This document shows positions 1 to 5,301 of a stretch of DNA of 5,676 bases, piece by piece. Within the stretch, counting starts at the first letter, position 1. Every line of letters starts with the position of its first letter. Location of the stretch: NCBI GenBank assembly GCA_041486955.1, contig JBGPML010000050.1, positions 1 to 5,676 of the forward strand, read 5' to 3'. The position numbers and the translations under genes are program-made. The stretch is from JBGPML01 sp041486955 (GTDB taxonomy: Bacteria > Patescibacteriota > UBA1384 > 2-12-FULL-50-11 > DASWYB01). Under the pieces are notes generated by a model. That model saw only the letters and a list, made by a program, of their open reading frames with translations, was not told the origin of the DNA and did no database searches.

Positions 1-47
1 GTCGGGACCAAGATGAGCATCGCACACCATCTTGGGATTGAACCCAT
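1..47 (-). CDS. Possible start of a downstream gene, cut by the window edge (uncertain)
   Basis: Three bases after the stop of the bPH gene an ATG (47-45) opens a frame that stays open to the window edge, starting MGSIPRWCAMLILVP. A GGAG motif at 63-60 lies 12 bases upstream, which is rather far for a ribosome binding site. A second ATG at 30-28, in another frame, would give MVCDAHLGPD, without a visible ribosome binding site. Tight spacing fits the style of the preceding genes, but 15 residues are too few to recognise a family or to choose between the two frames. I do not know what this encodes, and it may be no gene at all. Confidence 0.25.
   Translation of the reverse strand, partial: MGSIPRWCAMLILVP
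8..35. repeat. Perfect 8-base inverted repeat with 12-base loop
   Basis: CCAAGATG (8-15) and CATCTTGG (28-35) are exact reverse complements separated by 12 bases. It lies just after the bPH gene on the transcribed strand. There is no run of T on either side (the minus strand continues with TCCCGAC), so it does not look like an intrinsic terminator. It could be a structured stretch inside the start of a next gene, a protein-binding dyad, or chance. Confidence 0.4.
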
Positions 48-50
48 AAC

Positions 51-956
51 TTATTTCTTCTCCGGTCGGTGGTTTATTGGCTCGTCGATAACGATTTCCA
101 AGTCTTTATTTTTCGATTGTGTTTCAAGAGCTGGTTTGGCTTGGCTGGGTAGAGCGGGTGGGCTCGATTGACGAAGGCTTGAGCTGTTTGGCTTAATTGT
201 GTCGTCTTCTTCCTTTTCGATTGGAATACCAGCCACTTCAACTGTTTTAGTAGTCGTAGATTTGACAGATGATAGCGTGCTAAGAGGAAGCGAGGAGGTA
301 GAACGAGTTGACTGCGGCACCCTGGCGCCAATTTTTTCTAACTCCTCAAACGACGTATACAGTTGGCCGTTAATCATTCCTTTATCCTCACCACGGGGTT
401 CGATCATAGCAGTATTCATGCCTTCAATTCGTGTTTTCGCTTGATCAGCCAAGTCGAGAATAATTCCAGCAATCTGTTGTGGATGAGGTACATTATCAAA
501 CTCGAAATTCATGTGGGAGGCGGATGTGGCAATTTCCACCATACCGAAATCGAATAAGGCGGCGAAGACTCCTTCGCTCTTACAATTTACGTCTTGTACT
601 TCTTCGAGAGCTAGTTCGCTTATTTCTCGCATAAAGAGATTGTGCTGATCAATATCGACTAAACGACGACTCGTCACAATGTGAACATCATAATAAATAT
701 CGATGAATGCCACCGTAATAAACGGGATGATAATGAGAAAGAAGGCCGCGCTCATTATGACAAATATATCGTAAGTTAAAGGGTTAGCGGTTATCTCCGG
801 AATCACAAAAAACGATGATATGACGACGATAATTCCAATAATGACCAATCCTAGACCGAGACCGAGCCACGGCAAGAACGAAAGCCAATGGGGCCGAACA
901 AAAACATAGATTGATTCATCATCTCGAATATTAGGGACGACTTGTCGGAAGTTCAT
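51..956 (-). CDS. bPH-domain (YdbS-like) two-helix membrane protein with long disordered tail
   Basis: A 301-residue membrane protein of unknown role. After a short N-terminal part (DDESIYVFVRPHW, about 12-24) come two hydrophobic helices at about 25-50 and 63-88. A bacterial pleckstrin-homology-like region follows at about 88-175. Its pattern (TSRRLVDID at 95-103, then LFMREISELALEEVQDV and a later FDFGMVEIAT) is typical of bPH2/YdbS-type membrane proteins, in which a strand-rich domain sits on the cytoplasmic side. From about 180 to the end the sequence is rich in Ser, Thr, Pro and charged residues and is probably unstructured; such a tail is not part of the family core. The ATG is 8 bases after the preceding 61-residue gene and has no Shine-Dalgarno motif, which suggests translation coupled to that gene. 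The domain assignment is fairly secure; the function is unknown. Confidence 0.8.
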   Translation of the reverse strand: MNFRQVVPNIRDDESIYVFVRPHWLSFLPWLGLGLGLVIIGIIVVISSFFVIPEITANPLTYDIFVIMSAAFFLIIIPFITVAFIDIYYDVHIVTSRRLVDIDQHNLFMREISELALEEVQDVNCKSEGVFAALFDFGMVEIATSASHMNFEFDNVPHPQQIAGIILDLADQAKTRIEGMNTAMIEPRGEDKGMINGQLYTSFEELEKIGARVPQSTRSTSSLPLSTLSSVKSTTTKTVEVAGIPIEKEEDDTIKPNSSSLRQSSPPALPSQAKPALETQSKNKDLEIVIDEPINHRPEKK

Positions 957-964
957 AACTTGTT

Positions 965-1150
965 TTATATGGGACGGAGGAGAACGACAGATCCGATCAT
1001 TATGGTAAGTGAGGCGATTGTATAAATAGATAGTACAAGATAGCTCTTATCACCTTCAATCCGATAGCGAACGAGATGAAAGAGGACCGCATAACTAATT
1101 GCCACGTAGAGCAAGAGATAGACGAGATAGACGATGAGGAGCAATCCCAT
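965..1150 (-). CDS. Small two-helix membrane protein, hypothetical
   Basis: A 61-residue, very hydrophobic protein with two predicted transmembrane helices at about 3-27 and 38-58. They are joined by a short charged loop (RYRIEGDKSY, 28-37) that would favour a cytoplasmic loop with both ends outside. I do not recognise a named family. It is supported as a real gene by its position: it starts 24 bases after the ruvB stop and ends 8 bases before the bPH gene, on the same strand, with a composition suited to a membrane protein. The ATG has no Shine-Dalgarno sequence upstream, and the in-frame ruvB stop 24 bases before it rules out an extended start. It may act together with the bPH membrane protein encoded next to it, but that is only inference from adjacency. 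Confidence 0.65.
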   Translation of the reverse strand: MGLLLIVYLVYLLLYVAISYAVLFHLVRYRIEGDKSYLVLSIYTIASLTIMIGSVVLLRPI

Positions 1151-1174
1151 GCCGGTATGGTAACATATCTGAGG

Positions 1175-2215
1175 CTACAGATCGAGAGGCAGGGCGAGGG
1201 TAAGACCTAAATGGTCGGCCGCGGCGGGAGTCACTTTTCTACCGCGCGGTGTCCGGTTGAGAAACCCTATTTGTAGTAAAAAGGGTTCATACATATCTTC
1301 AATCGTTGATCGCTCAATTGAGGTCGCTGCGGCTATTGTTTCAATGCCGACCGGTCCACCTTGATACTGGTCAATAATCGTCTTGAGAATTCGCCGATCA
1401 ACTGAATCGAGTCCTAATCGGTCAATGCCTAAATCTGACAGAGCAGATTCAACATCTTCTCTATGAATCGTCCCATCACCTTTGACCGTGGCATGGTCGC
1501 GCACCCGTTTTATCAATCGATTGGCCACTCTTGGCGTTCGACGGGAACGACTGGCTAAAAGAGTCGCCGCGGATGGATCAACCTTAATATCAAGTAATCG
1601 GGCTGAGCGGGCAATAATTTCAGCCAGCTCAGGTTCGGCATAATATTCCAAATGATAATGAAGCCCAAAACGGTCACGTAAGGGAGAGGATAAACTGCCC
1701 GGCTGAGTTGTCGCGCCGATTAAGGTAAACCGCGGTAAGGTTATACGCATGGTTCGAGCACCTGGCCCCTTCCCCAAAACAAGATCTAACGCATAGTCTT
1801 CCATCACCGGATATAATAATTCCTCGATTGTCCGATTAAGGCGATGGATCTCATCAATAAACAGGACTTCCCCCGGTTGTAAACTGGCGATAATTGAGGC
1901 TAAGTCACCACTTCGCTCAAGGGCTGGACCGGATGTAATTCGAAATGGTACGCCGAGTTCCAACGCTACTATTCCAGCAAGAGTTGTTTTACCCAAACCA
2001 GGTGGTCCAGAAAAAAGGATGTGCTCGGTTGGTTCCTGTCGCTGTTTGGCGGCGGCAATCGTTAAAGCCAGATTATTCTTAATGAGGTTTTGGCCGATAT
2101 ATTCATCGAGTTGCTTTGGTCGCAATGCCGCATCAAAACCAATCGGTTGAGACTCCAATGGAGTTGATGATTCAGCCGAAGATTCTGTTTCTTCGGAGTA
2201 ATGAGGATTGTTCAT
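1175..2215 (-). CDS. ruvB: Holliday junction branch migration ATPase RuvB
   Basis: RuvB is the hexameric AAA+ motor that, with RuvA, drives branch migration of Holliday junctions in recombinational repair. The 346 residues match the family's usual length. Visible parts: the start of the core (LRPKQLDEYIGQ, 31-42), Walker A GPPGLGKTT (70-78), Walker B LFIDEIH (118-124, D121 and E122), sensor 1 in LIGATTQPG (165-173), the arginine finger region SPLRDRFG (177-184, probably R180), sensor 2 in RTPRVANRLIKRVRD (226-240, R229), and the C-terminal winged helix with GGPVGIETIA and RTPRGRK (286-327). The first 28 or so residues are a Ser/Glu-rich extension. The ATG comes 12 bases after the stop of the CHAP gene and has no Shine-Dalgarno motif, so coupled translation is likely. 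Neither ruvA nor ruvC is in the window. The identification is secure. Confidence 0.97.
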   Translation of the reverse strand: MNNPHYSEETESSAESSTPLESQPIGFDAALRPKQLDEYIGQNLIKNNLALTIAAAKQRQEPTEHILFSGPPGLGKTTLAGIVALELGVPFRITSGPALERSGDLASIIASLQPGEVLFIDEIHRLNRTIEELLYPVMEDYALDLVLGKGPGARTMRITLPRFTLIGATTQPGSLSSPLRDRFGLHYHLEYYAEPELAEIIARSARLLDIKVDPSAATLLASRSRRTPRVANRLIKRVRDHATVKGDGTIHREDVESALSDLGIDRLGLDSVDRRILKTIIDQYQGGPVGIETIAAATSIERSTIEDMYEPFLLQIGFLNRTPRGRKVTPAAADHLGLTLALPLDL

Positions 2216-2227
2216 AGGGTGTTGGGT

Positions 2228-3409
2228 CTACGGCACTATGTAGCGCGGACTACCGTAATCAGTTGGTCGAACATTATTGCGTTGACTAAAGCTGTGTGGC
2301 GCGCCCCAGTTATATTCGGATACGTCGATCGTACCATCACCATGGACTGCCTCGACAATAGCAACGTGCCCATACGGCATACCACGTCCGGAGTTAATAG
2401 GCCAGGAAACGATGGCCCCGGCTTTCGGGCTACTCACTACATTGTAACCTTGATCGCGCGCCAGAGCCGGCCAGTTGGCGGCATCGCCATCACCGGGACG
2501 GGTATTGGTAAAGGGACGGCCGTAGGCGACATTCCACTTCCACGCCGCGTAGGAAGTACATTCACCTTTGTAAAAGCCCCATGGGTCGGCAATCCAGACG
2601 TTAGCCCCCACACGCCAAGGGTAGCCTGATGAACCGCCAACGTTTATTTCATTATTAGATTGGAGTCGTTTACGAAGTTCGTAAATTTCGTTGGCCAAGC
2701 TATGCTTTTGCGACTCCAGTTTTTTGGTCATTTCCGCATATTGGGCTTCGTTCGCTTGGCTCCTTTGGAATAATGATTTGTTCTGTGTTTGAACGGAAGC
2801 CAGTTTCAAACTTTTTGCAACCTGTTCCCCTTTAAGGGCGGCTAAATCAGCTTTTTGCTGTTCCAATTTTGAGCGATTTGATTCTAAATCTTGCTTAATG
2901 GCATTCGTCTTATCAATGGTGCCCAAAATTTGATCTTGCAACGCATTGATATACTCCATCTGGTCGATACTATGGGACAAATCGTGGTCATCCGCCACCA
3001 TCTGTACCTCATCGATGTTACGAGTGAACTCATAATATGAGGCAAGGGACTCATTGCGTTGATCATCAAGAGTATTTAAATCGGCAATCTTGCCATCAAT
3101 ATCACTATTAGTCGAATCAATATCCCCTTCTTTCGTAGTGATTTGAGACGAAAGCGAGTCGATAGTTGATTTAACACCAGCAATATCCTGCTCAGTTTTC
3201 GAAATTTGAGCGGAGTATGTATCAGATTTTTGATTTTCTTGTGTCGCTAATTGCTGATATTTAGCCAAATCTTGTTCAGCTTTGGCTAGCTTGTCTTGTA
3301 ATTCTTTGAGTGAAGCAGCTTCGGTTAAGGCAGGCCTTAAAAAGGCCAAGCCTAATAGGATGGCCGCAGATGCAATGAACCGAAGCAACAATCGGGAATG
3401 TTTCGTCAC
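2228..3409 (-). CDS. Secreted PcsB-like peptidoglycan hydrolase: signal peptide, coiled coil, CHAP domain
   Basis: A 393-residue exported cell-wall hydrolase, presumably the enzyme controlled by FtsEX. The N-terminus (MTKHSRLLLRF, then a hydrophobic stretch to LRPALTEAA) is a signal peptide, cleaved near 31-32. Residues about 33-251 form a long Gln/Lys/Asp-rich coiled coil. A short Ser/Gly linker leads to the CHAP domain (about 262-393), an NlpC/P60-like cysteine peptidase fold that cuts peptide or amide bonds in peptidoglycan. Catalytic Cys is C284 (KGECTSYAAW), His is H348 (YGHVAIVE), and the third residue is probably E365 or N367 (SEYNWG). Order and length match streptococcal PcsB, which FtsX contacts through the coiled coil. 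The GTG start was chosen because GGAGGG lies 6 bases before it and it begins a compact signal peptide; a longer reading from TTG at 3460 would start inside the -35 box. The hydrolase class is secure; the exact bond cut is not known. Confidence 0.93.
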   Translation of the reverse strand: MTKHSRLLLRFIASAAILLGLAFLRPALTEAASLKELQDKLAKAEQDLAKYQQLATQENQKSDTYSAQISKTEQDIAGVKSTIDSLSSQITTKEGDIDSTNSDIDGKIADLNTLDDQRNESLASYYEFTRNIDEVQMVADDHDLSHSIDQMEYINALQDQILGTIDKTNAIKQDLESNRSKLEQQKADLAALKGEQVAKSLKLASVQTQNKSLFQRSQANEAQYAEMTKKLESQKHSLANEIYELRKRLQSNNEINVGGSSGYPWRVGANVWIADPWGFYKGECTSYAAWKWNVAYGRPFTNTRPGDGDAANWPALARDQGYNVVSSPKAGAIVSWPINSGRGMPYGHVAIVEAVHGDGTIDVSEYNWGAPHSFSQRNNVRPTDYGSPRYIVP

Positions 3410-3415
3410 TAATGA

Positions 3416-3421
3416 CCCTCC
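3416..3421 (-). promoter_or_regulatory. Ribosome binding site that fixes the CHAP gene start
   Basis: The minus strand reads GGAGGG, then TCATTA, then GTG. This is a near-perfect Shine-Dalgarno core at a 6-base spacing and is the strongest in the window. It decides for the GTG at 3409-3407 over the earlier TTG at 3460, which has no such motif before it. Confidence 0.85.
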
Positions 3422-3424
3422 GAT

Positions 3425-3449
3425 AGCCTTTACCCTACGGGAAGAGGCT
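3425..3449. promoter_or_regulatory. Imperfect 25-base dyad over the CHAP promoter -10 side (candidate operator)
   Basis: AGCCT (3425-3429) and AGGCT (3445-3449) are reverse complements, and inside them CCC (3433-3435) and GGG (3439-3441) also pair around a central TAC. The dyad covers the -10 box, much of the spacer and the expected transcription start, where a bound repressor would block RNA polymerase. In a read-through transcript from ftsEX the same bases could form a hairpin ending 3 bases before the ribosome binding site. No known regulator motif is recognised. Confidence 0.4.
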
Positions 3450-3460
3450 CTTTTTGTCAA
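3432..3460 (-). promoter_or_regulatory. Sigma-70-type promoter of the CHAP hydrolase gene
   Basis: On the minus strand the -35 box is TTGACA (3460-3455), a full consensus match. A 17-base spacer follows, then TAGGGT (3437-3432), which matches the -10 consensus at three of six positions including the first two and the last. Transcription would begin near 3425, giving a leader of about 16 bases that contains the GGAGGG ribosome binding site. Optimal spacing and the fitting leader make this the best promoter in the window. It would drive the hydrolase gene and probably ruvB and the two genes after it. Confidence 0.75.
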
Positions 3461-3604
3461 TCTAAAAAACGGTCTATTTTACGTAATAATTTTCGAGGTT
3501 GAGATTACTTCAAGGCAGGATTGAGTACTGAAATGAGGCGTACTTTAACGTACGTCGAATGAAGCACGGAAATCCTAACGAAGAAATAAGCCAAGCCTCG
3601 GAAA

Positions 3605-4531
3605 TTATTGCTTTAAGTGGTGGTGGAGAGAAACATAGCTACAGATGATCGACACCCCCATCGCGCCGCCGATCATAACCAGCGCAATCATAGGAAAGTT
3701 TGACTTAAAGACTTGAAACACTTCCTGGGCGATTACGGTGTCAGAACTGCCAAGCGTCGACACACTCTCTGACAGACCATTTTGTAAGAAGAAGTAGAGC
3801 GCAATCAAAGTAAGCACTCCTGCTAAAATACCATAGAGTGACCCTTCTATAATAAATGGTCCACGGACAAATGAATCAGTTGCCCCAACTAATTTCATGA
3901 TGGCAATTTCTTCCTGGCGGAAATGAATCACAATTCGGATTGTATTATAAATAAACAAGAGGGCTATGAAAGTGAAGATCGCACCGATAATAATCCCATT
4001 TTGGGTAATCTTTTTTGATTGAGCGATGAGTTTTTGAATGACCGGACGGTTATTACTATAGCTCAGGTTTCGTATGTATTTAGCATCAGAAAAAGACGAT
4101 TGAGTTATCCGATTTGCTACGGCATCTAAGGCTTCCGGATCATGAGCTTTCAGTTTGATCGTACGCGGGAGAGGATTGTTTTCGGCATTGACCTGACTCT
4201 TAATTTTCGAGTCAACGTGAAGATTGTTCCATTCCTGCATCACCTGTTCTTTGTTGTAATAAGCGACTTCTTTAACTTCCGGATACCGTTTCAGTTCCTC
4301 GATAAACGCCGAAACTTGATCTTCGGATGGTATATCGTTGATATAAACGGCCATATCAAGCTTGTCTTGAATCGAACGCGTAGTGGTTTTTATAACATAG
4401 AGTTGAAGGGCAAAGACGCTGACAATAAACAGGGTCATCGCCATCATTAAAGTCGACGCCATGGACAGCCAGCCATTACGCAGATAGTTTTGGATACCAA
4501 ATCGGACAATGCGCTTAGCGGTATCTTTCAT
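3605..4531 (-). CDS. ftsX: Cell division ABC transporter permease subunit FtsX
   Basis: FtsX is the membrane subunit of the FtsEX complex; it passes ATP-driven conformational changes across the membrane to a wall hydrolase. The 308 residues match the family. Four transmembrane helices are visible at about 24-48, 178-203, 227-250 and 281-303. Between helices 1 and 2 lies a large extracellular domain (about 49-177), with the NPLP element at 119-122 that is common in FtsX; this domain is the known docking surface for hydrolase or activator partners. The segment RQEEIAIMKLVGATDSFVRG (205-224) before helix 3 is the conserved FtsX signature facing FtsE. The ATG is 12 bases after the ftsE stop, with AGAGGA at 4541-4536 as ribosome binding site, so ftsE and ftsX form one operon. 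The adjacent coiled-coil CHAP gene is the expected partner. The identification is secure. Confidence 0.95.
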   Translation of the reverse strand: MKDTAKRIVRFGIQNYLRNGWLSMASTLMMAMTLFIVSVFALQLYVIKTTTRSIQDKLDMAVYINDIPSEDQVSAFIEELKRYPEVKEVAYYNKEQVMQEWNNLHVDSKIKSQVNAENNPLPRTIKLKAHDPEALDAVANRITQSSFSDAKYIRNLSYSNNRPVIQKLIAQSKKITQNGIIIGAIFTFIALLFIYNTIRIVIHFRQEEIAIMKLVGATDSFVRGPFIIEGSLYGILAGVLTLIALYFFLQNGLSESVSTLGSSDTVIAQEVFQVFKSNFPMIALVMIGGAMGVSIICSYVSLHHHLKQ

Positions 4532-4543
4532 AAAATCCTCTGC

Positions 4544-5236
4544 CTAAGCAGCAGCTTTTTGGAGCACATAGCTACCACGCTCTTCATCCCGAAAAATTTT
4601 GCCGCCTCGTAATTCAATCACCCGCCGACGGAGGCGGTCAACGACACTTTTATTATGAGTGGCTAAAACAATAATAGTACCGAGTTGGTTAATTCGATAG
4701 AGAAGATCAATAATCTCCCAGGTATTTACCGGATCCAGATTCCCAGTCGGCTCGTCAGCTATCAAAATTTTCGGCGAATGAATGAGCGACCTGGCAATCG
4801 CCACTCGTTGCTGCTCACCGCCAGACAGTTCGTGAGGATAATTATCACTTCTTCGATCGAGACTGACCAATTCAAGAATCTTTGGGACCCGACGCTTAAT
4901 GTCCATATTCGTGGCGCCACAGACTTCAAGAGCGTAAGCGATGTTTTCCGAGACAGTTTTTTGGGTTAAAAGGCGAAAATCTTGAAAAATAACCCCTATT
5001 TTCCGGCGATAGATGGGGAGCTCAGATCGTGATAATTCTGAAATATCGCGACCTGCTACATAGATACGGCCATGGGTGGGAATCTCTTCACGGGTAAGTA
5101 GTTTTATTAAGGTGGATTTACCCACGCCTGACTGTCCGACTAATGACACAAATTCGCCGGTCTCAATCATCAGGTTAATATCTTCCAAAACATGGGTGTT
5201 GCCGTACGATTTATTAACGTTTTGAACTTCAATCAT
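4544..5236 (-). CDS. ftsE: Cell division ATP-binding protein FtsE
   Basis: FtsE is the cytoplasmic ABC ATPase that powers FtsX. The 230 residues are the usual length and all ABC motifs are intact: Walker A GQSGVGKST (34-42), Q-loop FQDF (Q85), signature LSGGEQQR (137-144), Walker B ILIADEP (157-163, D161 and E162), D-loop GNLD (165-168), and the switch His in ATHNK (H194). The phrases FQDFRLL and ADEPTGNLDP are characteristic of FtsE among the MacB/LolD-like ABC proteins, and the ftsX gene directly after it confirms the assignment. The ATG has AGGA at 5247-5244, 7 bases upstream. An in-frame TAG at 5248-5246 prevents any longer start. The C-terminus (about 212-230) is a short charged tail ending in AAA. 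Confidence 0.96.
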   Translation of the reverse strand: MIEVQNVNKSYGNTHVLEDINLMIETGEFVSLVGQSGVGKSTLIKLLTREEIPTHGRIYVAGRDISELSRSELPIYRRKIGVIFQDFRLLTQKTVSENIAYALEVCGATNMDIKRRVPKILELVSLDRRSDNYPHELSGGEQQRVAIARSLIHSPKILIADEPTGNLDPVNTWEIIDLLYRINQLGTIIVLATHNKSVVDRLRRRVIELRGGKIFRDEERGSYVLQKAAA

Positions 5237-5245
5237 AGACAGTTC

Positions 5246-5275
5246 CTACCTTACCACACATGATTCATTTACCAA
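5246..5275 (-). CDS. Possible 9-codon leader ORF before ftsE (weak)
   Basis: In the 65-base gap before ftsE the minus strand has GGGAGG (5288-5283), a 7-base spacer, then TTG (5275-5273) opening MVNESCVVR and a TAG at 5248-5246. The stop overlaps the ftsE ribosome binding site (AGGA at 5247-5244) and is in frame with ftsE, 9 bases before its ATG. A ribosome ending there would be well placed to restart at ftsE. The GGGAGG is a good ribosome binding site with no other use, which is the only real support. The start is TTG and nine codons may arise by chance. Confidence 0.2.
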   Translation of the reverse strand: MVNESCVVR

Positions 5276-5301
5276 ATAAATACCTCCCGACTATAAAATC
5301 A

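Larger units (their letters stand above)
3410..3604. other. Non-coding gap between ftsX and the CHAP hydrolase gene
   Basis: This is the longest gap in the window, 195 bases. The CHAP-proximal part holds a promoter, a dyad and a ribosome binding site, listed separately. Upstream of the -35 box, about 3461-3500, the DNA is AT-rich and could act as an UP element. The ftsX-proximal part (3535-3600) has a short hairpin, CGTAC/GTACG at 3539-3543 and 3550-3554, overlapping the palindrome ACGTACGT (3548-3555). No T-run follows on the minus strand, so no intrinsic terminator for ftsEX is evident and read-through into the hydrolase gene is possible. Confidence 0.75.

Noticed and set aside
1..50. tRNA-like T-arm (GGGTTCAATCCC on the minus strand)
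   Set aside because: The loop has only six bases, no acceptor or anticodon stem can be drawn around it, and the 5' part would fall inside the bPH gene.
199..557. Two plus-strand frames opposite the bPH gene
   Set aside because: They mirror the coding strand of a gene with a recognisable membrane and bPH region; no start signals or family features.
2201..2629. 142-codon open frame on the plus strand
   Set aside because: It lies wholly opposite the CHAP domain, whose catalytic motifs are clear on the minus strand. Its translation resembles no family and it has no ribosome binding site, so it is a shadow frame.
3282..3524. 80-codon plus-strand frame crossing the CHAP gene start and promoter
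   Set aside because: It runs antisense through the signal peptide and the promoter, with no family resemblance.
3535..3599. Possible terminator after ftsX (CGTAC/GTACG hairpin, GAGGC/GCCTC outer pair)
   Set aside because: The stems are only five bases, the outer pair is far apart, and no T-run follows on the transcribed strand.
5290..5295. Possible -10 box TATAGT upstream of ftsE on the minus strand
   Set aside because: There is no recognisable -35 box at 16-18 bases, and the start point would fall on the GGGAGG motif.
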